This document shows, piece by piece, positions 26,877 to 35,130 of a DNA stretch of 64,000 bases. How positions within the stretch are numbered: position 1 is the stretch's first letter; every line of letters starts with the position of its first letter. The DNA is from Deltaproteobacteria bacterium (GTDB taxonomy: Bacteria; Myxococcota_A; Polyangia; JAAYKL01), in assembly GCA_030595125.1 (NCBI GenBank), contig JAUVDV010000001.1, forward strand, positions 59,924-123,923, written 5' to 3'. The notes beneath the pieces were generated by a model. The model ran no database searches and had not been told where the DNA came from. It saw nothing but the letters and a program-made list of their open reading frames with translations. A program made the translations under genes and the position numbers.

Positions 26877-27878
26877 ATGGTAGATCCTAACGTTGAAAGA
26901 ATGTTCGACGCGTTTTCAGTGCTGATCCTGGTTTCCGTGCTGTGTACCTTCGGATGTGCCAGTAAGGGCGCCGACGATGACTCCGACAGTGGGACTTCAG
27001 ACAGTGATTCGGATACGGGCGATGTGCCTCCAAAGCGTATAGTCGCAATCGGCGACAATCACGCCGATCTTTCCCAGGCGCTCAAGGCTTTGCAAATAGG
27101 TGGAGTTATCGACCAGTCTCTCAACTGGATAGGTGGAGACACTATCGTGGTTCAGACAGGCGATATTCTAGATCGCGGCGTTGAGGAGTGGGAAGTCATC
27201 GATTTCTACGAGAACCTGAGACCCGAGGCCGAGGCGGCCGGCGGGCAAGTTGTCAATATGAACGGAAACCACGAGATCATGACCGCCTACGAGGATTATC
27301 GCTACTTTCAGGAAGAGGCGTGCGCAGCGTTCTCCGATCTTACCGGCCTCGATACCAGCAACCCGGCGTTCGACGAGTTCACTGATGAAAATTGCAAATT
27401 GCGTGCGGCTGCATTCTGGCCCGGAGGCCCATACGCACAGATAATAGCCAACTGGCTCATGGTTGCGGTGGTTCAGGACACGGTCTTCGTTCACGGCGGG
27501 GTTCACCAGAAGCACCTCGACTATGGAATCGATGAGATCAACGCCATGACCAGGGCCTGGCTGATGGGGGAGGGAAATCTGGATTACAACCAAGTCGGCG
27601 GGGGTCCGGATGTGTTCTCGGTGGACTGGGACCGCACCTACAGCGATGACGAAATTCCTCCGACAGCGGACCAATGCGACGATCTTGCCAGTGTTCTTGA
27701 GCAATTAGGAGTTGTGCGCATGGTCGTCGGTCACACGGTTCAGAGTCATATCAACACTGTCTGCGACGATATGGCGTGGCGCATCGATACGGGCATGGCC
27801 GTGTACTACGGTGGCGTGGTCGAGGTCATTGAAATTCTGGACGGAAACGTCAACGTATTGGTCGATTTGGCAGAATAG
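26877..27878 (+). CDS. PPP-type (Shewanella-like) metallophosphatase lipoprotein
   Basis: The protein has a lipobox (VLCTFGC), a short Ser/Asp linker, and then a calcineurin-type phosphoesterase domain: IGDNHADLSQALKAL (G-D-x-H), VVQTGDILDRGVEEW (G-D-x-x-D-R) and NMNGNHEIMTAY (G-N-H-E), followed by FVHGGVHQKHL and VGHTVQSHI. The spacing matches PPP-family Shewanella-like phosphatases. It is predicted to dephosphorylate phosphoproteins or other phosphoesters outside the cytoplasm. The start is uncertain (ATG 26877, ATG 26868 or ATG 26901); an upstream GTG at 26841 falls in the repeat motif and is unlikely. It is cargo of the insert bounded by the repeats at 26834 and 28958. Confidence 0.8.
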   Translation: MVDPNVERMFDAFSVLILVSVLCTFGCASKGADDDSDSGTSDSDSDTGDVPPKRIVAIGDNHADLSQALKALQIGGVIDQSLNWIGGDTIVVQTGDILDRGVEEWEVIDFYENLRPEAEAAGGQVVNMNGNHEIMTAYEDYRYFQEEACAAFSDLTGLDTSNPAFDEFTDENCKLRAAAFWPGGPYAQIIANWLMVAVVQDTVFVHGGVHQKHLDYGIDEINAMTRAWLMGEGNLDYNQVGGGPDVFSVDWDRTYSDDEIPPTADQCDDLASVLEQLGVVRMVVGHTVQSHINTVCDDMAWRIDTGMAVYYGGVVEVIEILDGNVNVLVDLAE

Positions 27879-27967
27879 TTTTTACGCAATTGTGAATTGG
27901 CCTGATTGCTCCGAGATCTCCACGGTGCGAAGAAGTTTGTTATTGAGTGACTTACGACCGCCGGCGG

Positions 27968-28903
27968 TCAGGCCGCGAGCTTGAATTTCGTGACAAGCGG
28001 CGGCCGGAACGTGCCCGGCGGGAACTCCACATCAAAACATCCAGATCGAAAAGCCGCTGACGCTATGCGATGGGCCTTCACGATCTCCTTGTATTCCGCC
28101 TCGTACGCCTTGTAATCCTCTACTGTGTCAGCGTGACAAAGAGGTTGGGGTGTCCGCTCCCGGGGAAGGATCGGCTTTGAGAATGGGCTCTCCTTTTCGA
28201 TTCGCGCCATTCCTTTGATGTTCGTTATCCCCTCTGCCCTACGCTCTTTACGCGCCAGTTCTTCGTGATTGCGCACGATGTCGCGAAACCGCGCATGACG
28301 CGCGTCCTGGGAGAGATCCGTCCAACCGGGCAGCGGGTGAAGAACAACCTCTGTGTTCTTTGTGTATTTCGACGGGTCGATATCGTGGCGGTCAGCGCCG
28401 TTTTTCCACCAGAGGGTCCGGTCCACGTACTTGAACACGAGTCGGCCTCCGCGAGAGAGCACCTCGGTCGTTGAGAAACCCTTCCACTGGTTCGCCTTTT
28501 CCACGAGGCCGTCCTTGACCACGTTGCACGCTCCGTAACCGAGCAGTTTCTCCGCCTTGTTGTCGCTTGTTATCTCCTCGACCCGTACACGGCCTGCCCA
28601 GAAGTGCCCCTCTCGTCCGTAGAACCGGTTGAGATCTCTGGCCGCGCGCCCGGCGAACTCGCGTAAAAACGGGCTGACGTTGTCGGCCTGTCCCTCTCCG
28701 ATGGAGAAGATGAGTTCCAGGTGGTTGATGTTGGTGGTTGCGCTATGCAGCAGGATCGGGTGCAGCTTCAGGGCCCTTCCCAGGCTCGAACCTATGATGT
28801 TGTTGACCTTTTTCGACGGCTTCAGGAGAAACATTCTGTCTGCGCAATTGAGTGTTGCGTGATACATTCCATTTTCTTTCCAGATTCTGATTCTTCGCGC
28901 CAT
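27968..28903 (-). CDS. REP-associated tyrosine transposase-like protein, variant HUH
   Basis: The 311-residue protein has the layout of Y1/IS200-like RAYT transposases: RIRIWKENGMYHATLNCADR at the N-terminus, then INHLELIF where RAYTs carry N-H-x-H-L-L, and LLGYGACNVVKDGLVEK where they carry the catalytic Tyr (Y123) followed by N-P-x-x-A-G-L. The second His of the HUH metal-binding motif is Glu (H61-L-E63). It has a C-terminal extension of about 130 residues, longer than usual. GGGAG lies just before ATG. The gene sits inside the repeat-bounded insert and points towards the phosphatase gene (convergent). Activity is uncertain. Confidence 0.7.
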   Translation of the reverse strand: MARRIRIWKENGMYHATLNCADRMFLLKPSKKVNNIIGSSLGRALKLHPILLHSATTNINHLELIFSIGEGQADNVSPFLREFAGRAARDLNRFYGREGHFWAGRVRVEEITSDNKAEKLLGYGACNVVKDGLVEKANQWKGFSTTEVLSRGGRLVFKYVDRTLWWKNGADRHDIDPSKYTKNTEVVLHPLPGWTDLSQDARHARFRDIVRNHEELARKERRAEGITNIKGMARIEKESPFSKPILPRERTPQPLCHADTVEDYKAYEAEYKEIVKAHRIASAAFRSGCFDVEFPPGTFRPPLVTKFKLAA

Positions 28904-28957
28904 ACTCCCTTAATCGGTCGCTCGACGGAAAAGTTGCCGAAATTCGTCCGCCGAGTG

Positions 28958-28981
28958 AAAAAAAGTGACTGGCACCGAAAA
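28958..28981 (+). repeat. 24-bp boundary repeat with GTGACTGGCACCG, copy 3
   Basis: Identical to 26834-26857 over 24 bases and separated by only four bases from the distal dnaK-tail copy. Confidence 0.8.
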
Positions 28982-28985
28982 AGGG

Positions 28986-29056
28986 GAGGGTGACAGCGAC
29001 GTCATCGACGCCGAGTTCGAGGAGAATAAACAGTAGCCCGCAACATCCCCTGCCCG
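28986..29056 (+). repeat. 71-bp direct repeat of dnaK 3' end, distal copy
   Basis: It repeats the last 17 codons of dnaK, including the stop codon, plus 20 bases of flank with two changes. It has no start codon and is not a gene. It lies 7 bases before the 3' end of the convergent heme lipoprotein gene. Confidence 0.9.
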
Positions 29057-29063
29057 CGTGAGC

Positions 29064-29501
29064 CTACCAGGTAATGGGTCCTCCACCGTGGCAACTCATT
29101 CCGGTGCAGGTCTGAGTTGAGGTGTCGTAGCTTCCGCTCCCTCCTGGAGCGATGTCCGGATTCTCATCCGTATGGGCCGTCTGGTCGGTTATCGAACCGG
29201 AACTGTCTACCATCGTATGACAGGTACTACAGCCCATGGAGTGATCGCTATGGGAACCCGTATTGGGTGGATTTCCGTGACATGAATCACAGCCCAGATC
29301 GGTATCAGTGTCCGTATCAGTGTCCGTATCCGAATCGGTATCGCTGTCCGAATCGCTGTCTGAATCCGAGTCACCGTCCGAATCGGAGTCGCTGTCCGAA
29401 TCGGTATCGCTGATGATGTCATCATCATCTCCACAACCGGGTACAAAAACCAATCCAGGTGCCAGTAGTGTGGCCACAAATATGATCATCCATTTTCCCA
29501 T
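29064..29501 (-). CDS. Small c-type-heme lipoprotein with Asp-Ser linker
   Basis: The 145-residue protein has a signal with VFVPGC lipobox, an (Asp-Ser/Thr)n linker at about residues 30-67, then CDSCHGNPP and CSTCHTMVD (two C-x-x-C-H heme motifs) and CTGMSCHGGG (the C-x4-C-H variant typical of Geobacter-type multiheme cytochromes). It is predicted to be a small outer-membrane-anchored electron-transfer protein. It is very short compared with multiheme relatives, as if only one repeat unit is kept. AGGAGG lies upstream of the ATG. Confidence 0.75.
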   Translation of the reverse strand: MGKWMIIFVATLLAPGLVFVPGCGDDDDIISDTDSDSDSDSDGDSDSDSDSDSDTDSDTDTDTDTDTDLGCDSCHGNPPNTGSHSDHSMGCSTCHTMVDSSGSITDQTAHTDENPDIAPGGSGSYDTSTQTCTGMSCHGGGPITW

Positions 29502-29591
29502 GAGAGCCTCCTTGAGACTATAAAAGAAGTAGACATTGCATTATTGCACAGTTTTTGGGGTTTGCAAGCCGAGCAAGCGCGATGGCGAGAT

Positions 29592-30365
29592 CTATATTTT
29601 CGAAAAGGAAGCTTCGATGATCTCTGCGAGTTGTTCCGTGGATTCCCACTGGGGCATGTGTCCAACCCCGGGAAGGACAACCAGGCGGGCTCCTCGGATC
29701 TCCCTGGCAAGTTCCTTGCCTTTGTCAATAGAGGCAACCCGGTCTTCCGATCCGTGGACCACGGTGCAGGGACAGGAGATCTCGTGCAGTCTGGAACCAA
29801 AGTCGAAGCGTCCACACGCAGCACGTTGACCGGCAATTCCTCGGCCCGTCGCCCGCCGTTCGATCCGTTCCGCGACAAGTGTCTCAAAATCATCTGCGCG
29901 ATCCGAGCAGAAATACTCACCAACGCATACGGCGAGAGTCTCGCGAACGATTTCCTCAACCGGGCCTCTCGTGCGCCCCATGGCTGCAATCGCGTCCGGA
30001 GTTGATCCCAGGGCGTCGGATCGCCCGCCGCGCGCGGTACTCAGGAGGAGGAGCCCACTAACGGCTTCGGGGAAATCCGCAGCGATTTGCAACGCGATCA
30101 GCCCGCCCATGGAGTGTCCCACAACCCCAAATCGATCCATGTGGAGGGCTCTCGCCAGTCCAATGGTATCCGCAGCCATTTTCTCGATAGTGTACGGACC
30201 GTCGGGGGCGTCGCTCTTGCCGGAACCCCGGTTGTCCACCAACACGCATGTAAACCGATCCCGAAGGAGCGTCGCGAGCGGGTTCCAGACGGTCAGGTCC
30301 AATCCCAGTCCGGCCAGGAAAATCAAAGGTGGTCCGTTACCGCTCACCTCGTGGTTGATCGTCAA
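29592..30365 (-). CDS. Alpha/beta hydrolase
   Basis: The 257-residue protein is a complete alpha/beta-hydrolase: FLAGLGLDLTVWNPL (oxyanion region), VLVDNRGSGKSDAPDGPYTI, VVGHSMGGLIALQ (nucleophile elbow G-H-S-M-G), HGSEDRVASIDKGKEL (acid) and PGVGHMPQWEST (His). It resembles 3-oxoadipate enol-lactone hydrolase-like esterases, but the substrate is unknown. It starts at TTG 30365 immediately after the stop codon of the HTH-receiver gene, so the pair is probably co-translated. Confidence 0.85.
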   Translation of the reverse strand: MTINHEVSGNGPPLIFLAGLGLDLTVWNPLATLLRDRFTCVLVDNRGSGKSDAPDGPYTIEKMAADTIGLARALHMDRFGVVGHSMGGLIALQIAADFPEAVSGLLLLSTARGGRSDALGSTPDAIAAMGRTRGPVEEIVRETLAVCVGEYFCSDRADDFETLVAERIERRATGRGIAGQRAACGRFDFGSRLHEISCPCTVVHGSEDRVASIDKGKELAREIRGARLVVLPGVGHMPQWESTEQLAEIIEASFSKI

Positions 30366-31199
30366 CTAGTGACCACTTCGCAAGTTCCGCAGCAGTCTGC
30401 CGAGGGGTCGAGAACGCAAGGGGCGTTCGAGGATCTCCGATGCGCCGCTCCCCTTTGCCGCGCGAACCACCTCCGGGGCCATGGTCAGGCTGGTGGCGAC
30501 CACCTCGGTGGCGCTGGTGGCTTCGCTGGTGGTGAGGCTGCGGACAGCCGCGAATCCGTCAGCCTGACCCATGAAGAGGTCCAGGATGACGAGCCGGGGA
30601 TGGAGCTGGCCGGCAACTATCAGAGCCTCCGGAATGGAGCGCGCCACGACACCGGCGATGCCGGTTCCCTCTCCGGAGAGGTTGGTGAAGACGTCTATGG
30701 TGGTGTCGTCGTCGTCCGCGAGCAATACCACTACGTCGCGGCCGTCCTCGGTCAGTCGGCGGGAGGAAGAGCCCCGCCTGAACAACCGCTCGTGCTTGAG
30801 CGCAGTACGCCTCGCGACTCTAGCCTCGGATCCGTCAGACGACACCAGGGTCATTGACTGACCGTTGGCCGGAAGGACGAGCTGCTCGCCAATGAAGCGC
30901 ACGAACTCTCTCTCCTTGGACATGAGCTCCAGAGCCTCGCTCGCTGTCAGGTAGCCGGCGGCCACGTGTGACAGCACCGATATGTCGATGCCGAGGGACA
31001 GGGATAGGGCGAGAAGCCGGGCCGCGTCGTTGACCGCGATCTGACCGTGCTTCCAGCGACTCGTTCTGGCGCTCTCAAGTCCGATCATCCTTCCGAGTTC
31101 GGCGTCGCTCATCTTTTCGGATGTATCCAGATCGTCCGCCACGGTCCGCACCAGGAGAAACAGCTCCAGACTGCTCGGAAATAGTGGGATCTTGCTCAA
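30366..31199 (-). CDS. HTH-receiver fusion regulator
   Basis: The 277-residue protein begins at TTG 31199 with AGGAG 6 bases upstream. Its N-terminus resembles an XRE-like helix-turn-helix (DAELGRMIGLESARTSRWKH). After a linker, residues of about 155-277 form a receiver-like domain: VVVLLADDDDTTIDVF (acidic pocket), LVILDLFMGQADGFAA (phospho-acceptor Asp) and EVVATSLTMAPEV. Most response regulators carry the output domain after the receiver, so this order is reversed. No kinase is adjacent. It diverges from the oxidoreductase operon at 31327 and is a candidate regulator of it. Confidence 0.7.
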   Translation of the reverse strand: MSKIPLFPSSLELFLLVRTVADDLDTSEKMSDAELGRMIGLESARTSRWKHGQIAVNDAARLLALSLSLGIDISVLSHVAAGYLTASEALELMSKEREFVRFIGEQLVLPANGQSMTLVSSDGSEARVARRTALKHERLFRRGSSSRRLTEDGRDVVVLLADDDDTTIDVFTNLSGEGTGIAGVVARSIPEALIVAGQLHPRLVILDLFMGQADGFAAVRSLTTSEATSATEVVATSLTMAPEVVRAAKGSGASEILERPLRSRPLGRLLRNLRSGH

Positions 31200-31326
31200 C
31201 GGGTGCTCCTAAAAAAAGGTTACGTCGATGTTAAGGGTTCTAGAAGAACTATTTACTGTTGCAAAGTGGAAAATTAAAAGCGAGAAAGAGCCGGCGAGGG
31301 CTTTATTGTCGTAGAGGAACAAACCT

Positions 31327-32463
31327 ATGGCCGGCCGCAAGCGTGTAGCTGAAACAACAGAGGTTCTCCTTCAGGGCAACGTGGCCGTGGCGGAAGCCGC
31401 CATTGCCGTGGGATGCCGGTTCTTCGGCGGTTATCCGATCACTCCTTCGAGCGAGATCATGGTTCGCATGGCCGAGTTGTTGCGCGCTGATGACGGCGTG
31501 TTCATACAAATGGAGGACGAGCTGGCCTCCATCTGCGCCGTGATCGGAGCTTCATGGAGCGGCGCAAAGTCGATGACAGCCACCTCCGGACCGGGCTTGA
31601 GCCTGATGCAGGAGGCCCTCGGCTACGCCTACTTCACCGAAACCCCGCTTGTGTTGGTGGATATCCAGCGAGCCGGGCCCGCCACGGGACAGGCGACCCA
31701 CGTGGGCCAGGGCGATATGATGCAGTTCAAGTACGGATCCCACGGAGATGTGTTCCCCGTGGCTCTGGTCCCCTGGTCGGTGCAGGAGTGCTACGATCTC
31801 ACCATCCGCGCGTTTAATCTCTCGGAGAAGTTCAGGGTGCCCGTCTTCCTCGCAGCCGACGAGGCCGTGGGACACCTGCGTGAGAACGTGGTGTTGCACA
31901 GGAATTTCGAGGTTGTGGATAGGATAAAAGAAGGAGCGGGCGATCCGTTCGGCTCACCGTTGCCGGATGGAGTTCCGATCATGCCGGCTTTTGGGGATGG
32001 CGGGCGCCTGATGGTGACCGGCTCAACCCATGACGGTCGGGGATTTCGAAAAGTGGACGATCCGGAAATACACGACACTCTCGTAACACGGTTGATGCGA
32101 AAGACTCTGGATCACGTGGACGAGATCGTGGAGGTCGAGGAATACATGCTCGACGATGCCGAGATTGCCTTTTTCGCGTACGGAGTCTCCGCCCGATCGG
32201 CGTTGGCGGCGGCGAAACGACTGCGCTCGAAGGGTGTCAAGGCCGGGCTGTTGCGGGCTCTGACCATCTGGCCGTTCCCGGAGAAACAGGTGACACAGCT
32301 CGGTGCGAGGGTGAAGACCATCGTGGTTCCAGAGCTGAACAAGGGTATGATAACCGGGGTGGCCCGGGGGTTCACCGGCACGCCGGTGCACGCTTTTGCG
32401 CAGACCAACGGGAAAATCATAGAGCCCGATAGCCTGGTGAAATTCGTGGAAGGGCTTCCATGA
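31327..32463 (+). CDS. korA: 2-oxoacid:acceptor oxidoreductase, alpha subunit (KorA-like)
   Basis: The 378-residue protein has the pyrimidine-binding domain of 2-oxoacid:ferredoxin oxidoreductases: GCRFFGGYPITPSSEIMVRM, QMEDELASICAVIGASWSGA, TATSGPGLSLMQEALGYAYF and GPATGQATHVGQGDMMQFKY. The C-terminal transketolase-like part contains IWPFPEKQV and VPELNKGMI. The closest type is 2-oxoglutarate or branched-chain 2-oxoacid enzyme alpha subunits without a fused gamma domain. It forms one complex with the next two genes and decarboxylates a 2-oxoacid to acyl-CoA, passing electrons to ferredoxin. It is first of six genes with short overlaps. Confidence 0.9.
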   Translation: MAGRKRVAETTEVLLQGNVAVAEAAIAVGCRFFGGYPITPSSEIMVRMAELLRADDGVFIQMEDELASICAVIGASWSGAKSMTATSGPGLSLMQEALGYAYFTETPLVLVDIQRAGPATGQATHVGQGDMMQFKYGSHGDVFPVALVPWSVQECYDLTIRAFNLSEKFRVPVFLAADEAVGHLRENVVLHRNFEVVDRIKEGAGDPFGSPLPDGVPIMPAFGDGGRLMVTGSTHDGRGFRKVDDPEIHDTLVTRLMRKTLDHVDEIVEVEEYMLDDAEIAFFAYGVSARSALAAAKRLRSKGVKAGLLRALTIWPFPEKQVTQLGARVKTIVVPELNKGMITGVARGFTGTPVHAFAQTNGKIIEPDSLVKFVEGLP

Positions 32464-33218
32464 CGCGCGATATGAACAAGTACCTGCGCGACGGGTTGCC
32501 CGGAACGCGCTTCTGTCCGGGGTGTGGGCATGGAATTCTCATGGGCGCGATCCTCAGGGCGGTCGACCGACTCGACGTGGCTCTGGACGATCTGCTGTTT
32601 GTCTCCGGAATCGGGTGCGCGGCGTGGATCCCCAGCCCCAACATAGGAACCGATACGCTCCATACGTTGCACGGGCGTGCGCTGGCTTTTGCCACCGGCG
32701 CCAAGCTCGCCAACCCGAAATTGACCACAATAGTTGCGTCGGGGGACGGGGATCTGACATCCATCGGGGGGAACCACCTTATTCACTCCGCGCGGCGCAA
32801 CCTGGACGTCACCGTCATCTGCGCGAACAATCTGATCTACGGAATGACCGGCGGTCAAACAGCGTCAACCACACCGGTGGGAGCGCGCACATCCACCGAT
32901 CCCGACGGGAACAATTTTCGGCCCTTTGATATCTGCAACCTGGTGATGGCGTCCGGAGCCAGGTACGCCGCTCGTTTCCCGGTGACTCGCCCGAAGCAAC
33001 TGATCGACGCCATCGAGAAGGCTCTGCGAATCGAGGGCTTCACCTTCGTAGAGGCGGTGAGTCCGTGTCCGACCCAGTTCGGACGCCGTAACTCGACGGC
33101 GGAAATCTCCGCGTTGTACGACAGCGTGGATTCCCAGTGTATCTCCCGGGCGGAGGCACAGACCATGGATGAGGACGAGCGATTGCGCCATTTCGTCGTT
33201 GGAGAGTTCGAACCATGA
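32460..33218 (+). CDS. korB: 2-oxoacid:acceptor oxidoreductase, beta subunit (TPP)
   Basis: The 252-residue subunit binds thiamine diphosphate: FCPGCGHGILMGAI, SGIGCAAWIPSPNIGTDTLH, and the G-D-G-D motif in VASGDGDLTSIGGNHLIHSA, followed by ICANNLIYGMTGGQTASTTP. It joins the alpha and gamma subunits. The ATG overlaps the stop of the alpha gene by 4 bases. The cysteines in the N-terminal CPGC and in SPCPTQFG may ligate an Fe-S cluster as in other enzymes of this class. It has no separate ferredoxin domain. Confidence 0.92.
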   Translation: MTRDMNKYLRDGLPGTRFCPGCGHGILMGAILRAVDRLDVALDDLLFVSGIGCAAWIPSPNIGTDTLHTLHGRALAFATGAKLANPKLTTIVASGDGDLTSIGGNHLIHSARRNLDVTVICANNLIYGMTGGQTASTTPVGARTSTDPDGNNFRPFDICNLVMASGARYAARFPVTRPKQLIDAIEKALRIEGFTFVEAVSPCPTQFGRRNSTAEISALYDSVDSQCISRAEAQTMDEDERLRHFVVGEFEP

Positions 33219-33775
33219 ACCACGCCATGAACAGATCTCCGGTTCAGGTGCGCATTGGCGGCGAGGCGGGCCAGGGCGTGATTCTCGCCGGCGTCATGCT
33301 GGCACAGGCGGCCATCGGGGATGGTCGCAAAGTGGCTCAATCCGCGCGTTACGGCGCAGCGGTTCGCGGTGGTGAGGCGACTGCGGATCTGGTTATCTCC
33401 GATACGCCTATCGATTATCCCCACGTGGAGACTCCGGACATCCTAGTGGTCTTTTCCCAGCAGACTTACGACAAATTCGCGCCGGCCGGGACCGGAGATA
33501 CAAAAGTGTTCTACGATCCGTTTTTCGTCACGCCGTCGAAGACCGCCGGGGGCAGCCTCTGGGAGATCTCCGCCACCGAGATGGCCATCGAGAAGTTCGG
33601 CAAGAGCACCTCTTCCAATCTGATCGTCCTGGGTTTCATCGCACAGCTCACGGAGGTGGTATCGGAGGAAAGCCTGCTCGCCGCTATCGAGCAAAACCTC
33701 CCGTCCAGGCACCGCGCTGCGGGTCTCGAGGCGCTTGCGATGGGAAAAAAGGCGGCTGTGGAGGCAGGTGCATGA
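33215..33775 (+). CDS. korC: 2-oxoacid:acceptor oxidoreductase, gamma subunit
   Basis: The 186-residue subunit contains VRIGGEAGQGVILAGVMLAQ and QSARYGAAVRGGEATADLVI, the defining motifs of the gamma (CoA-binding) domain. It completes the alpha-beta-gamma catalytic core. It overlaps both neighbours by 4 bases, which supports stoichiometric translation. Confidence 0.9.
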   Translation: MNHAMNRSPVQVRIGGEAGQGVILAGVMLAQAAIGDGRKVAQSARYGAAVRGGEATADLVISDTPIDYPHVETPDILVVFSQQTYDKFAPAGTGDTKVFYDPFFVTPSKTAGGSLWEISATEMAIEKFGKSTSSNLIVLGFIAQLTEVVSEESLLAAIEQNLPSRHRAAGLEALAMGKKAAVEAGA

Positions 33776-35127
33776 GCGGCGGCAGGACCCACAGGCCACA
33801 ACGCGATTCGGCCAAATGCATGGTCTGCGGCGGGTGCACGTGGCAGTGCCCGGCAACGGTTTTTCCCAGCCTGAGGAGCGAGGAGGGATCTCTGAGGGGT
33901 GAGATCTACAGCTCAAAAGAGTTTCCCGGCGAGATGGCCGACCGTCCTCCCTGCGTGATGGCGTGCCCCCTGGGTCAGGATGTCCCGGGATATATCAGCG
34001 CCATAGCGCGGAATGACGTGGACGAGGCTGCAATTATTGTTCGCAGGACCAACGCCCTGCCATCCGTGTGCGGCCGTGTCTGCATCGCCTCCTGCATGAG
34101 GGCCTGCACAAGGGCGAGAATCGACATGGGCGTGGACATTCGCTCGCTGAAACGCTTTGCCGTGCACGTGGCCGCGGAGGCGCAAGTTGAAACGAATGTC
34201 GGGGCCGGCTCGGTGGCGATTATCGGATCCGGCCCGGCAGGTCTGGCGGCGGCCCACAGATTGAACCAGCTGGGTGTTCGATCGGTGGTGTTCGATGCGG
34301 GCTCGACTCCGGGTGGTTCAATGACGGACACGGTGCCGCGATTCGTTCTGCCCCGTGAGATGGTGGCAAAGGACGCGGCCCGCCTGGTACGGATGGGTGT
34401 CGATATTCGTTCGGGAACTCGCATCGGGGAGGACATATCCTTTTGCGACCTGGAGTCTTCATATGAGGCCGTGCTGGTAGCTACCGGGGCGCGACGGGAT
34501 CTGGCGGCTGCGTTTCGAGGATCAGAGCTGAAGAATATTGTCGGCGCTGCGGAGTACTGCCGAAACGAACGGAAGATGGACGGCGTGGTGGTTGTGAACG
34601 GTGGTGGTCCGTCGGCGGTGCAGGCGGCCCGATTGGCCGTGCGGCTCGGCGCCCGGAGCGTATCAGTGATCCACCCTGCGCCCCTGGAACAGTGGCCGGC
34701 GGGGGATCACGCCCTTGGGCTTGCGCGCGAAGAAGGTGTTGAGGTTCGCCCCACGCATCGAATAGTGGAAGCGCAGGGTCAAGACGGGATCCTCACGGCG
34801 GTGATGGTGAAGGCCGTCAAGGCCGATAACGCGGACGAGGTTGGCAGGTACAAGCTCGCTTCCCGCGGCGCGGTCGAGCAGCTGGAGGCGGGGCTCCTGA
34901 TCGTGGCCGGCGAGCGGAGATCATCGACCGAGGACCTGCCCGATCTCGACGGCATTACACGCGGGGTACTCGGTAATCTACTGATCGACGAAGAGTATCG
35001 CCTCGGGCGGGAGCGCTGGTACGCGGCCGGCGAGTGTGCGACCGGAGCAGCCACGGTGGTCGATTCAATGGCCACCGGGAGGCTTGCGGCCGAGACTATT
35101 CATCGCGATCTCGAGTTGGGAAAGTAA
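33772..35127 (+). CDS. GltD/NfnB-like FAD/NAD(P) oxidoreductase with Fe-S sites
   Basis: The 451-residue protein begins with a ferredoxin-like stretch (AKCMVCGGCTWQCPATVF) and the GltD-type N-terminal cluster region (CVMACPLGQDVPGYI ... VCGRVCIASCMRACT). A dinucleotide-binding flavin domain follows (VAIIGSGPAGLAAAHRLNQL) and a second Rossmann motif (VVVNGGGPSAVQAARLAVRL). It ends with GEWYAAGECATG-like FAD contact (WYAAGECATGAATVVDSMAT). It is predicted to move electrons between NAD(P)H and the oxidoreductase ferredoxin centres. The coupled start (4-base overlap) supports membership of the complex. Confidence 0.85.
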   Translation: MSGGRTHRPQRDSAKCMVCGGCTWQCPATVFPSLRSEEGSLRGEIYSSKEFPGEMADRPPCVMACPLGQDVPGYISAIARNDVDEAAIIVRRTNALPSVCGRVCIASCMRACTRARIDMGVDIRSLKRFAVHVAAEAQVETNVGAGSVAIIGSGPAGLAAAHRLNQLGVRSVVFDAGSTPGGSMTDTVPRFVLPREMVAKDAARLVRMGVDIRSGTRIGEDISFCDLESSYEAVLVATGARRDLAAAFRGSELKNIVGAAEYCRNERKMDGVVVVNGGGPSAVQAARLAVRLGARSVSVIHPAPLEQWPAGDHALGLAREEGVEVRPTHRIVEAQGQDGILTAVMVKAVKADNADEVGRYKLASRGAVEQLEAGLLIVAGERRSSTEDLPDLDGITRGVLGNLLIDEEYRLGRERWYAAGECATGAATVVDSMATGRLAAETIHRDLELGK

Positions 35128-35130
35128 CCG

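Larger units (their letters stand above)
26790..28985. mobile_element. Insert between duplicated dnaK tails (phosphatase + RAYT-like gene)
   Basis: This 2196-base segment lies between the two copies of the dnaK 3' end and holds a metallophosphatase lipoprotein gene and a RAYT-like gene, facing each other. A 24-base repeat containing GTGACTGGCACCG is found near each end (26834 and 28958). No integrase is present. The pre-insertion locus would be dnaK followed directly by the heme lipoprotein gene at 29064. Confidence 0.65.
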
